NCBI GenBank assembly: GCA_021300575.1
Contig: JAJTDM010000010.1
Coordinates: 1 to 64,000 of the forward strand
Length of the DNA stretch: 64,000 bases
Direction: 5' to 3'
Origin: Rubrivivax sp.
GTDB lineage: Bacteria > Pseudomonadota > Gammaproteobacteria > Burkholderiales > Burkholderiaceae_C
Each line of letters starts with the position of its first letter. The first letter of the stretch is position 1. The notes beneath the pieces were generated by a model that had not been told where the DNA came from, did not search any database, and saw nothing but the letters and a program-made list of their open reading frames with translations. A program made the translations under genes and the position numbers. Below are positions 10,631 to 19,786 of this stretch, in pieces.

Positions 10631-12633
10631 GCAGCGATCTCCATCTTCAACAACTCGGCACCTTCGGCCACCTGGTCTCCGGCCGCATGCAGCCACTCGG
10701 CCACCACGCCGTCACGCGGCGCGCTGATGGTGTGCTCCATCTTCATCGCCTCCATCACGGCCAGCGCCTGGCCCTGGCGCACGGCCTGACCCGGGCTCAC
10801 CAGCAAGGACATCAGCTTGCCCGGCATGGGGGCCACCAGACCCCCAGCGGCACCCGCGGCCTCACCTGCACCACGGGCCGGGTCCACCAGTTCCAGCACC
10901 GCGTGGCCCGCGGCGCCGAACACGCTGAAGCGCCCGCCCACTGCGTAGACGCTCAGGCTCTGACGGTGTCCGCCCATGCGGATGTCGTGCCGTCGCTCTC
11001 CTGCGGCGTCGGACTGCACCCGGGCTTGCAGCGCCAGACGCTCCCCCTGAAGTGTGAGGACCGACAGGCCGTCGTGCGTGCGCTCCAGCAACACCTCGTG
11101 GCGCTCACCGGCTTGCTCGAAGGTCAGGCGCCGCCGGGACAGGCCGTGGGCGCGCCAGCCGTCGGTGTGGCTCCAGGGGTCTGCCCGCTGCCCTTGCGCC
11201 TCCTGAGCCAGCAGGTGCGATACCACGCCCGCCACGGCCCAGGCCAGCGGCAGGCCCGGGGCGTTGAACAGCGCCTCGCGCTCGCGCTCGATCAAGGCGG
11301 TGTCCAGATCGGCCTGGGAGAAGGCGCGGCTGCCCACCACGCGGCGCAGGAAGCCGACGTTGGTGTGCAGCCCCACCAGATGCGTGTCGCGCAGTGCGGC
11401 GTCCAGGCGGGCCAGCGCCTGCGCGCGGTCTTCGCCCCAGACGATGAGCTTGGCGATCATCGAGTCGTACCAGGGGCTGATGGCATCACCCTCGACGAAA
11501 CCCGTGTCCACCCGCGGCTGCACGTCGTCAGCGTGGAAGGACACGTGAGCCGGCCAGCGCGCCACCTGCAGCGTGCCCGTGGCGGGCAGGAAGTTGGCGT
11601 CCGGGTTCTCGGCGCAGATGCGGGCCTCGATGGCATGGCCGCGCATGGCCAGCTGCGCCTGCTGTAGCGGCAAGGGCTGACCTGCGGCCACGCGCAATTG
11701 CCACTCCACCAGGTCCTGCCCGGTGATGGCCTCGGTGACCGGGTGCTCCACCTGCAGCCGGGTGTTCATCTCCATGAAGTAGAAGCGGCCATCCTGCTCG
11801 GCGATGAATTCCACCGTGCCGGCGCCCACGTAACCGACGGCTTGCGCCGCCGCCACCGCCGCCGCGCCCATCTCGGCGCGACGCTCGGGCGTCATGCCGG
11901 GGGCGGGGGCTTCCTCCAGCACCTTCTGGTGGCGACGCTGCACCGAGCAATCACGCTCGAACAGATAGACCGCGCCCCCCAGGCTGTCGCAGAACACCTG
12001 GATCTCGATGTGGCGAGGGCGGGTGACGTAGCGCTCCACCAGCACATGGTCATCACCAAAGCTGGCCTTGGCCTCGCGCTGGCAGCTGGCCAGCGCGGCG
12101 GCGAAGTCTTCCGCGCGCTCCACGCGCCGCATGCCCTTGCCACCACCGCCGGCGCTGGCCTTGATGAGCACCGGGTAGCCGATGCGGTCGGCCTCGCGCT
12201 GCAGCAGGGCCGGGGCGTTGTCCTGCCCGTGGTAGCCGGGGACCAGCGGCACACCGGCCTTCTCCATCAGCGCCTTGGCCGCGGCCTTGCTGCCCATGTC
12301 GCGGATGGCCGAGGGCGGCGGGCCGATGAACACCAGGCCGGCATCGGCGCAGGCCTGGGCGAAGTCTTCGTTTTCCGACAGGAAGCCGTAGCCCGGGTGC
12401 ACCGCCTGCGCCCCGGTGGCCTTGGCCGCCTCCAGGATGCGCTCCCAGCGCAGGTAGCTGTCGCGCGGCGCACTGGCACCGATGTGCACCGCCTCGTCAC
12501 AAGCGCGCACATGGCGGGCCTCGGCGTCGGCATCGGAGTACACCGCCACGGTGCGGATGCCCAGGCGCCGCGCAGTGGCGGCCACGCGGCAGGCGATCTC
12601 GCCGCGGTTGGCAATCAGTATCTTCTGGAACAT
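10627..12633 (-). CDS. Methylcrotonyl-CoA carboxylase biotin-containing (alpha) subunit
   Basis: MFQKILIANRGEIACRV biotin carboxylase start; EMNTRLQVEHPVTE; C-terminal VMEAMKMEHTI biotin site. Context (HMG-CoA lyase, methylglutaconyl hydratase, MccB) supports MCC. Confidence 0.92.
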   Translation of the reverse strand: MFQKILIANRGEIACRVAATARRLGIRTVAVYSDADAEARHVRACDEAVHIGASAPRDSYLRWERILEAAKATGAQAVHPGYGFLSENEDFAQACADAGLVFIGPPPSAIRDMGSKAAAKALMEKAGVPLVPGYHGQDNAPALLQREADRIGYPVLIKASAGGGGKGMRRVERAEDFAAALASCQREAKASFGDDHVLVERYVTRPRHIEIQVFCDSLGGAVYLFERDCSVQRRHQKVLEEAPAPGMTPERRAEMGAAAVAAAQAVGYVGAGTVEFIAEQDGRFYFMEMNTRLQVEHPVTEAITGQDLVEWQLRVAAGQPLPLQQAQLAMRGHAIEARICAENPDANFLPATGTLQVARWPAHVSFHADDVQPRVDTGFVEGDAISPWYDSMIAKLIVWGEDRAQALARLDAALRDTHLVGLHTNVGFLRRVVGSRAFSQADLDTALIEREREALFNAPGLPLAWAVAGVVSHLLAQEAQGQRADPWSHTDGWRAHGLSRRRLTFEQAGERHEVLLERTHDGLSVLTLQGERLALQARVQSDAAGERRHDIRMGGHRQSLSVYAVGGRFSVFGAAGHAVLELVDPARGAGEAAGAAGGLVAPMPGKLMSLLVSPGQAVRQGQALAVMEAMKMEHTISAPRDGVVAEWLHAAGDQVAEGAELLKMEIAA

Positions 12634-12667
12634 AGGGTCTCCGCGGCTCGATCGCCGTTCGCTGCGC

Positions 12668-13444
12668 TCACCGCCATGCGGGCTCGCGCTTGTTCAGGAA
12701 GGCCTGCACACCCTCCCGGCCTTCGTCGCTGGCGCGGATGTCGGCGATGCGACGCGCCGTCTCGGCGCGCAGGTCTTGGGTGATTTCACGGCCCGCGAAG
12801 TCTTGCACCAGGCGCTTGCAGGCCTTCACCGCGGCCGGGCCGTTGGCCACCAGCAGGGCCACGATCTCGTCGACCTTGGCGTCCAGCGCGTCGGGGGCCA
12901 CCAGTTCATGGACGAAGCCCATCTCACGAGCCTGCGCGGCGCTGAAGCGCTCGGCGGTGATGAAGTAGCGCCGCGCCGCCTGCTCGCCCATGGCGCGCAT
13001 GACGTAGGGGCTGATGGTGGCCGGCAGCAAGCCCAGACGCGCTTCGCTCAGGCAGAAGTGCATGCCCTCGGCGGCCACCAGCACGTCACAGCACGCGGCC
13101 AGGCCCATGCCGCCAGCGTAGCAGTCGCCGTGCAGCCGCCCCACCACCGGCAGCGGGCAGCTGTAGATCGCCCACAGCATCTCCGCCAGGCGGGTGGCAT
13201 CGGCGCGGTTGTCCTCCCAGCCATAGCCGGCCATGGACTTCATCCAGTTCAAGTCCGCCCCGGCGCAGAAGGCCTTGCCATGCCCGCCCAGCACGATGAC
13301 CCTCACACCCGGGTCCTGCCCCAGGCGGGTGAAGGTCTCGGCCAACTCCGTGATCACCCCGTCGTTGAAGGCGTTGCGGACCTCGGGCCGGTTGAGGAAG
13401 ACCTTGGCGACACGGCCTTCGATGTGGATGTCCAGGGTGTTCAT
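12668..13444 (-). CDS. Enoyl-CoA hydratase family, probable methylglutaconyl-CoA hydratase
   Basis: MNTLDIHIEGRVAKVFLNRPEVRNAFND...VIVLGGHGKAFCAGADLNWMKSMAGYGWEDN; the LNWMK motif fits the LiuC group; context. Confidence 0.9.
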   Translation of the reverse strand: MNTLDIHIEGRVAKVFLNRPEVRNAFNDGVITELAETFTRLGQDPGVRVIVLGGHGKAFCAGADLNWMKSMAGYGWEDNRADATRLAEMLWAIYSCPLPVVGRLHGDCYAGGMGLAACCDVLVAAEGMHFCLSEARLGLLPATISPYVMRAMGEQAARRYFITAERFSAAQAREMGFVHELVAPDALDAKVDEIVALLVANGPAAVKACKRLVQDFAGREITQDLRAETARRIADIRASDEGREGVQAFLNKREPAWR

Positions 13445-13501
13445 GCTGATATGCCTGCGTGTGCTGATGTGCCTGCGTTGCACGTGACGAGCGCGACATG
13501 C

Positions 13502-13571
13502 GGTCCCCTTCGCTCATGTCCTCCGGATCGGGCTTCGCCCGCTCCTCCCCCTTTACTTCGCTGCGGGGACC
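13502..13571. repeat. Palindromic (REP-like) element A
   Basis: Outer arms GGTCCCC (13502-13508)/GGGGACC (13565-13571); inner hairpin CGGGC-TTC-GCCCG (13529-13541); shares 15/15 and 20/21 nt blocks with element B in inverted orientation. Confidence 0.7.
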
Positions 13572-13634
13572 ACCTGCCGCACTCGTCCTGCCAGCAGATC
13601 TCAGCGCCACCGTCCGGAAACCAGAGTGCTGGAA

Positions 13635-13740
13635 GGTCAGCGCGTGTTGGGGCTGTGCGCAGCGAAGTCAAGGGGGAGCCGGTTGCCAAAGGCGACCGGC
13701 GGAGGACATGAGCGGAGCACAGCCCCGACATGCGCTGACC
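13635..13740. repeat. Palindromic (REP-like) element B, inverted relative to A
   Basis: 24-nt arms GGTCAGCGCGTGTTGGGGCTGTGC (13635-13658)/GCACAGCCCCGACATGCGCTGACC (13717-13740) match at 22/24; inner CCGGTTGCC-AAA-GGCGACCGG hairpin. Confidence 0.75.
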
Positions 13741-13819
13741 CCGCGAGGTCTCACCTTGCAAACAAACATCCCGCACAGACAGTCTCCCCGAAGCGTGAAC
13801 CCGCGAGCAACCCCCCATC

Positions 13820-14956
13820 TCAATACCGCTTCGCCGCTTCATCCAGCATCACCTCGGTGGCCCCGCCACCAATGGCCAGGATGCGGGCGTCGCGCCAGAG
13901 GCGCTCGATGGCCATGCCGCGCATGTAGCCCATGCCGCCGTGCACCTGCTGGCAACCCAGCGTCACCTCGTTGACCAACTCGCCCGTCAGCGCCTTCAGC
14001 AGCGACACATCCTGCACGATGTCGTGGCCCTGCGTCACACGCCAGGCGCAGTGGTAGAGGTAGGCGCGGGCCGCGCGGGTTTTGGCGTCCAGCATCGCCA
14101 GCTTCTGGCGCACTGCCTGCTTGTCCCACAACGTGCCACCGAACGCCTGGCGCGTGCGGGCGTGCTCAACCGCCAGCTTCAGCGCCTGCGTGCAGTGCCC
14201 CACGGCCATCGCGCCGAGGGCGATGCGCTCGGTCTGGAAGTTCTTCATCACCGCGTAGAAGCCCTTGCCCTCCTCGCCCAGCAGGTGAGCTGCGCGCACC
14301 CGGCAGTTGTCGAAGTGCAGCTCCGCCGTGTCGGAACACAGCCAGCCGGTCTTCTCTAGCTGCCGGCCCACGGTAAAGCCGGGTGTGCCCTTCTCCACGG
14401 CGAAGATCGAGATCTCATGCCGCGCCGTGCCGGTGCGCGCCGCCACGAAGTAAAGGTCGGCGTGCACACCGTTGGTGATGAAGAGCTTGTTGCCGTTGAT
14501 CACCCACTCGTCACCGTCGCGCCGCGCCGTGGCGCGCATGCCCGCCACGTCCGAGCCCGCGCCGGGCTCGGTGACGGCCACCGCAGTGATGGTGTGGCCG
14601 CTGGTGATGCCCGGCATCCAGCGCGCCTGCTGTGCCGGGTTGCCGGCATGGTGCAGGTGAGGGCTTGCCATGTCGGTGTGCACCAGCACCGTGACGATGA
14701 AGCCACCGAAGGTGCTCTGGCTTAAGCCTTCGGCAAACACCAGGTTGGTCATGGCATCCGCGCCGCCGCCACCATGCTCGGGCGCGTACACCAGTCCCAG
14801 CAGGCCGGCGTCGCCCATCTTGCGAAGGACCTCGCGCGGCACCATGCCCTGGCGCTCCCAGGCCTCGGCGTAGGGCTCCACCTCGCGTGCGAGGAAGCGG
14901 GCAATCTGCTCGCGCAGCAGTTCGTGTTCGGGGGTGTCGTGGATGGAGTGATTCAT
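13820..14956 (-). CDS. Acyl-CoA dehydrogenase
   Basis: [73 protein letters not shown]; start MNHSIHDTPEHELLR at 14956. Confidence 0.92.
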   Translation of the reverse strand: MNHSIHDTPEHELLREQIARFLAREVEPYAEAWERQGMVPREVLRKMGDAGLLGLVYAPEHGGGGADAMTNLVFAEGLSQSTFGGFIVTVLVHTDMASPHLHHAGNPAQQARWMPGITSGHTITAVAVTEPGAGSDVAGMRATARRDGDEWVINGNKLFITNGVHADLYFVAARTGTARHEISIFAVEKGTPGFTVGRQLEKTGWLCSDTAELHFDNCRVRAAHLLGEEGKGFYAVMKNFQTERIALGAMAVGHCTQALKLAVEHARTRQAFGGTLWDKQAVRQKLAMLDAKTRAARAYLYHCAWRVTQGHDIVQDVSLLKALTGELVNEVTLGCQQVHGGMGYMRGMAIERLWRDARILAIGGGATEVMLDEAAKRY

Positions 14957-14960
14957 GATT

Positions 14961-15362
14961 TCAATGCTGCCAGCCACGCAGGCCGCGCAGTTGCTCGAAG
15001 ACGTCAAAGTCTCGATCGCGGTGCAGCAGCACATAGTCGCGCTCGATGCAGAAGGTGGCAATCAACACGTCGATGGCGCTGCGTACAGTGACACCGGCCG
15101 CACGCAGGCTGCGGTAGTGGCGGGCGGCCTCAACGGCCAAGGTGGCGCCGGCCACGGGTTCGACACGCAGGCTCTCCAGCAACAGGCGGGCGCGACGATG
15201 GTCATGGTCGTCCCGAAAGCCGCGCAGAACCTCGAACAGCACGAGGTCTGGCACGACGATGGGCACTACACCCGTCTCCAGCAGCTTGGCCAGGTGCTCC
15301 ACCGAGGGGTGATCGACATCGTTGAAGAAGTCGATCCAGACACTGGAGTCAACGACCAGCAC
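14961..15362 (-). CDS. vapC: PIN-domain toxin, VapC-like
   Basis: GTG start at 15362: VLVVDSSVWIDFFNDVDHPSVEHLAKLLETG...DVLIATFCIERDYVLLHRDRDFDVF. Confidence 0.87.
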   Translation of the reverse strand: MLVVDSSVWIDFFNDVDHPSVEHLAKLLETGVVPIVVPDLVLFEVLRGFRDDHDHRRARLLLESLRVEPVAGATLAVEAARHYRSLRAAGVTVRSAIDVLIATFCIERDYVLLHRDRDFDVFEQLRGLRGWQH

Positions 15363-15684
15363 GGCGCTTGCGTCCAGCAGCCGGTTTGGCCTGGGCATCG
15401 GCCACGGCGGGCCCGGCCGCTGCTTTACCGGCCGAACCGTAGGGCGGTGATGTCGGCTCTTGGACTGACACCACTTTGACAGCCTCTGCAGGCGCCTTGG
15501 TCCAGTCGATGGACTCGTCACCTTCCCACTTGAGCTTGCCTCGCCACTTCAAGATCTCCTTGTAGGCAGCCTGGCGCGCAAGCAGCTTCAGCCCCGCCTC
15601 GACGGCCTCGCGTTTGGTCTTGAAGGGGCCGGCCTGCATCGCCCGGGCCATCAACTCGTCATCGATATCGATGTTGGTGCGCAT
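15349..15684 (-). CDS. vapB: VapB-family antitoxin with long C-terminal tail
   Basis: MRTNIDIDDELMARAMQAGPFKTKREAVEAGLKLLARQAAYKEILKWRGKLKWEGD; overlaps vapC start. Confidence 0.87.
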   Translation of the reverse strand: MRTNIDIDDELMARAMQAGPFKTKREAVEAGLKLLARQAAYKEILKWRGKLKWEGDESIDWTKAPAEAVKVVSVQEPTSPPYGSAGKAAAGPAVADAQAKPAAGRKRRAGR

Positions 15685-15730
15685 GATGTGTATGGGGTGG
15701 ATATAAGTGACACATCGTACACTCAAAGAG

Positions 15731-17341
15731 TCACATCCGGAAGACCCCGAACTTCGGGCTCTCGGGAATGGGCGCGTTCAGGCTGGCGCTGAGGGCCAGG
15801 GCCAGCACGCGGCGGGTGTCGGCCGGGTCGATCACGCCGTCGTCCCAGAGTCGGGCGCTGGAGAAGTAGGGGTGGGCCTGGTGGGCGAACTGGTCGAGGA
15901 TGGGCTGCTTGAAGGCTGCCTCCTGCTCCCGCGTCCACTGCCCGCCCTTGGCCTCGATGCCGTCGCGCTTGACGGTGGCCAGCACGCTGGCGGCCTGCTC
16001 GCCGCCCATCACCGAGATGCGCGCGTTCGGCCACATCCACAGGAAGCGCGGCGAGTAGGCGCGGCCGCACATGCCGTAGTTGCCCGCGCCGAAGCTGCCG
16101 CCGATGATGACGGTGAACTTGGGCACCGTGGCCGTGGCCACCGCCGTGACCATCTTGGCGCCGTGCTTGGCGATGCCCTCGGCCTCGTACTTGCGCCCGA
16201 CCATGAAGCCGGTGATGTTCTGCAGAAAGATCAGTGGCACGCGGCGCTGGCAGCACAGCTCGATGAAGTGCGCGCCCTTCATCGCCGACTCGCTGAACAG
16301 CACGCCGTTGTTGGCCACGATACCCACGGGCTGCCCTTCGATGTGCGCAAAGCCGGTGACCAGCGTGGCGCCGTAGCGCGCCTTGAACTCGTCGAACACG
16401 CTGCCGTCGACAAGGCGCGCGATGACCTCGCGCACGTCGTAAGGCTTGCGCGCGTCGGTGGGCACGATGCCGTGGAGTTCCTGCGCGTCGAACAGCGGGG
16501 CCTGCGGCTCGGCCAGGCGCATCTGCTCGGGCTTGCGCCAGTTGAGGTTGGCAACGATGGCGCGGGCGATGGACAGGGCGTGCGTGTCGTTGTCGGCCAG
16601 GTGGTCGGCCACACCCGACAACCGGGTGTGCACGTCGCCGCCGCCCAGGTCCTCGGCACTCACCACCTCGCCGATGGCCGCCTTCACCAGCGGCGGCCCG
16701 CCCAGGAAGATGGTGCCCTGGTTGCGCACGATGATGGTCTCATCGCTCATGGCCGGCACATAGGCGCCGCCGGCCGTGCAGGACCCCATGACCACCGCGA
16801 TCTGCGGAATGCCCTGGGCGCTCATGTTGGCCTGGTTGTAGAAGATGCGGCCGAAATGCTCGCGGTCGGGGAACACGTCGTCCTGGTTGGGCAGGTTGGC
16901 GCCGCCGGAGTCCACCAAGTAGATGCAGGGCAGCCGGTTCTGCAGCGCGATCTCCTGCATGCGCAGGTGCTTCTTGACCGTGACCGGGTAGTAGGTACCG
17001 CCCTTGACCGTGGCGTCATTGCACACGATGGCGCACTCCACCCCGCTGACGCGGCCAATGCCGGCGATCATGCCGCCGCCCGGGGCGGCGTTGTCGTACA
17101 TGTCCAGGCCGGCCAGCGCGCCCACTTCCAGGAAGGGCGTGCCGGGATCCAGCAGGCCCTCCACCCGGTCACGCGGCAGCAGCTTGCCGCGCGCGGTGTG
17201 CTTGGCGCGCGCCGCCTCTCCGCCGCCGAGTGCCGAGCGGTCGAGTTGCGTGTGCAGGTCATCCACCATGGCGCGCATGGCCTGGGTGCTGGCCTTGAAG
17301 TCCTCGCCACGCGGGTTGATCTTCGAGTTCAAGGCGGGCAT
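15731..17341 (-). CDS. Methylcrotonyl-CoA carboxylase carboxyltransferase (beta) subunit
   Basis: [29 protein letters not shown]...[81 protein letters not shown]. The ORF is open to 17803, but the first 154 aa are unrelated to MccB. Confidence 0.92.
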   Translation of the reverse strand: MPALNSKINPRGEDFKASTQAMRAMVDDLHTQLDRSALGGGEAARAKHTARGKLLPRDRVEGLLDPGTPFLEVGALAGLDMYDNAAPGGGMIAGIGRVSGVECAIVCNDATVKGGTYYPVTVKKHLRMQEIALQNRLPCIYLVDSGGANLPNQDDVFPDREHFGRIFYNQANMSAQGIPQIAVVMGSCTAGGAYVPAMSDETIIVRNQGTIFLGGPPLVKAAIGEVVSAEDLGGGDVHTRLSGVADHLADNDTHALSIARAIVANLNWRKPEQMRLAEPQAPLFDAQELHGIVPTDARKPYDVREVIARLVDGSVFDEFKARYGATLVTGFAHIEGQPVGIVANNGVLFSESAMKGAHFIELCCQRRVPLIFLQNITGFMVGRKYEAEGIAKHGAKMVTAVATATVPKFTVIIGGSFGAGNYGMCGRAYSPRFLWMWPNARISVMGGEQAASVLATVKRDGIEAKGGQWTREQEAAFKQPILDQFAHQAHPYFSSARLWDDGVIDPADTRRVLALALSASLNAPIPESPKFGVFRM

Positions 17342-17403
17342 GGGCAATTCTCCGGCGGGCGGGGGCTGCACCGCCCGGAAGGCGAAGTCGTGCAGGCTGC
17401 GGC

Positions 17404-17417
17404 TGACGTATACGTCA
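17404..17417. promoter_or_regulatory. Candidate LiuR (MerR-family) operator upstream of mccB
   Basis: Perfect 14-bp palindrome TGACGTATACGTCA, 63-76 bp upstream of the mccB ATG; nearly identical to the site upstream of the MerR gene (39991-40004). Confidence 0.65.
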
Positions 17418-17421
17418 ATTG

Positions 17422-17803
17422 TAGAGAGAACGCAGGGCGGACCGACGACGCCCGCGGCGACAGCCGCGACGCACTGCGCCTTCAGGCGTGCTTTCCAGGC
17501 CACGTCGTTCCAGGTGGCCTGGGCCGCACTCTGCGTCGGGATCGGTAAGTTCGGCGGCGGGCTGCAGGCCACCCCCTCGAAGCGCGCCGAGCGCGCGAAG
17601 TCGGCGAACGAGTACTCGCACTTGATCGGGTGGGCGACTGGGCTCTTCAACTCCGCCGCCTGGAAGGTGGCGCCCGGCAGGATGGCATGGCGGCGCGCCT
17701 GCCGGCCGTGGCTTGCGGCAAGGACGTCGATCCAGGCGTTGGCGACGTAGGAGCAGGGCGAGGAGAAGTCGAACCAGAAGTCAATTGGGGCAAGCGCATT
17801 CAT
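17422..17803 (-). pseudogene. Remnant of a 2-hydroxychromene-2-carboxylate isomerase gene, in frame with mccB
   Basis: [47 protein letters not shown]...[22 protein letters not shown]-terminal motif and a weak C-terminal-like motif, but the middle is missing (about 120 aa versus about 200). Confidence 0.6.
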
Positions 17804-17848
17804 GAGTGCACGACAGGGGCGAAAAGACCTTTCGTGAAGACCGGACCG

Positions 17849-18655
17849 CTACATCCCCCGGAACAGGTGGGCGTACAGGCGGCTCGCCACCAGCGTCTCG
17901 GGCCGCCCGCGCAGGCTCAGGCGCACCTTGCCGCTGTCCTCGCGCCGCGCAGTGGCGATGAACCGGGCCTGGACCAGGGTGCCGCGGTGCACCTGCCAGA
18001 AGCGCTGGGGGTCGAGCTGGGCGGCCAGGTCGCGCAGCGACATCCGCACCAGCAGCTCGCGCGTGGCGGTGACGACGCGCACGAGCTTGTCGGCCGCCTC
18101 GAAATAGATCACCTCGTCCACGGGCACCAGGTGGACGACCGCGCCCTGCTGCGCCTGGATCACCTCCAGCCGCGGCGCGCGCGCGGCGGGCTCGGCACTG
18201 GCCAGCAGGGCGCGCAGTTGCGCCCAGGTCGCGTCCAGCGTCTCGGCGGGCGCCGCCCCGGCGCGGCGGGCGGCCAGACGCTCGCGCAGGCGCTGCAGGC
18301 TGGCGTCCAGACGCGCCGACTGCACCGGCTTGACGAGGTAGTCCACGGCCTGGGCCTCGAAGGCCTGGACGGCGTACTGGTCGTAGGCCGTGACGAAGAC
18401 GAGCAGCGGGAAGGGGTAGTCGGCAGGCCAGTCCTCGGCCAGCGCCTGGGCCGTCTGCAGGCCGCTGAGCGCGGGCATGCGGATGTCCAGGAAGCAGATG
18501 TCGGGCCGCAGCCGCAGCGCCTGCTCCACGGCCTGCGCGCCGTCCCCCACCGTGGCCACCACCTGGAGCTGGGGCCAGAGCCGCGCCAGGTCGGCCCGCA
18601 GGCTGCTGGCCAGAAGCGGCTCGTCCTCGGCGATCAGCGCCGTCCCGTTCGTCAT
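17849..18655 (-). CDS. LytTR-family response regulator
   Basis: ALIAEDEPLLASSLRADL...DICFLDIRMPALSGLQTAQAL; LytTR region VIYFEAADKLVRVVTATRELLVRMSLRDLAAQLDPQRFWQVHRGTLV. Confidence 0.92.
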   Translation of the reverse strand: MTNGTALIAEDEPLLASSLRADLARLWPQLQVVATVGDGAQAVEQALRLRPDICFLDIRMPALSGLQTAQALAEDWPADYPFPLLVFVTAYDQYAVQAFEAQAVDYLVKPVQSARLDASLQRLRERLAARRAGAAPAETLDATWAQLRALLASAEPAARAPRLEVIQAQQGAVVHLVPVDEVIYFEAADKLVRVVTATRELLVRMSLRDLAAQLDPQRFWQVHRGTLVQARFIATARREDSGKVRLSLRGRPETLVASRLYAHLFRGM

Positions 18656-19725
18656 GGGTGCTCCCGGGGCAGGGTGATGGTCGCCAGCGTTCCGCCGGGG
18701 GGAATCGGCAGCGGCTCCAGGGTCAGGGTGGCCGCGGCGCCGTAGCGCGTCTGCAGCCGCTCGCGCACCTGGGTGAGGCCGAAGCCGGCCGCGTCGGGCC
18801 GCACGGGCGCGAGGCCGACGCCGCTGTCGCGCACCCGCAGCCGCAGGTGTCCGCCCTCGAGGCTTGCGCTCACCTCCAGGTGGCCGCCTTCCGGCCGGGG
18901 CTCCAGGCCGTGGCGGATGGCGTTCTCCACCAGGGGTTGCAGCAGCAGCGGCGGCACTGCTTGCCCGGCCAGGGCGGCGGGCAGTTCCAGCCGCACGGTC
19001 AGGCGCGGGCCCATGCGCACCTGCATCAGCGCCAGGTAGTCGCCCAGGCGCTCGAACTCGGCGTGCAGTGGGTGCTCGGCGCTGCGCGAGGCCGCTAGCG
19101 TGGCGCGCAGAAAGCCGATCAGGTGGTCCAGCATGGCCTGCGCCCGGGGGGCGTCGGTGGCGATCAGCACGCGCAGGTTGGCCAGGGTGTTGAACAGCAT
19201 GTGCGGCTCGAGCTGCGACTGCAGCAGCGCGAGCCGGGACTCGCGTGCCTGGTTCTCGAGCGCCTCGCGGTGGCCGCGCTGGTAGAAATAGGCGACGAAT
19301 CCGATGCTGACGGCCGCGGCGCTGGCGAGCAGGGCATAGAAGCGGCGCTGGTCGCGCTGCAGCAGCTCCAGCATCGAGCGGCCCGCCCAGGCGTCGCCGA
19401 CCAGAGTGCCGAGCGTGTAGCCGGCCAAGGTGCCGACGGCCACGAGCAGGGCGGCCCGCCCCGGCGGCGGCCAGTAGCCCGGCGCCTCGGCCCGCAACGG
19501 GCCGCGCAGCAGGTAGCGCACCGGGTCGATCGCGACCCAGATGGCCACGCTGATGGACAGGCTGTAGACGAGCGCGACGGAGAAGCCTTGCTGGCCTGTC
19601 GACGCCCGCGGCGTGAAGGCGAACTGGATGCCCGCGATCGCCAGCGCGACGGCGACGACGATGCCCAGCCGCTGCAGCAGGCCGCGGCCCTCGCCGCGCG
19701 GGATGAGGTGTCGGCTCGGATTCAT
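18652..19725 (-). CDS. LytS/YehU-type sensor histidine kinase
   Basis: LQSQLEPHMLFNTLANLRVLI His-kinase motif; LLLQPLVENAIRHGL; four-nt overlap with the regulator gene. Confidence 0.92.
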   Translation of the reverse strand: MNPSRHLIPRGEGRGLLQRLGIVVAVALAIAGIQFAFTPRASTGQQGFSVALVYSLSISVAIWVAIDPVRYLLRGPLRAEAPGYWPPPGRAALLVAVGTLAGYTLGTLVGDAWAGRSMLELLQRDQRRFYALLASAAAVSIGFVAYFYQRGHREALENQARESRLALLQSQLEPHMLFNTLANLRVLIATDAPRAQAMLDHLIGFLRATLAASRSAEHPLHAEFERLGDYLALMQVRMGPRLTVRLELPAALAGQAVPPLLLQPLVENAIRHGLEPRPEGGHLEVSASLEGGHLRLRVRDSGVGLAPVRPDAAGFGLTQVRERLQTRYGAAATLTLEPLPIPPGGTLATITLPREHP

Positions 19726-19786
19726 GGCTTCAAGCTCCGGCTTGTGCGTGCCGCGGACAGCGCCCCGGCGCAGGACTCAGCGCTCA

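Noticed and set aside
15707-17548. 613-aa plus-strand ORF
   Set aside because: Antisense to mccB; biased composition, no domain signal.
15731-17803. Bifunctional isomerase-MccB fusion enzyme
   Set aside because: The extension lacks most of the isomerase domain and contains a likely operator palindrome; MccB has its own ATG at 17341.
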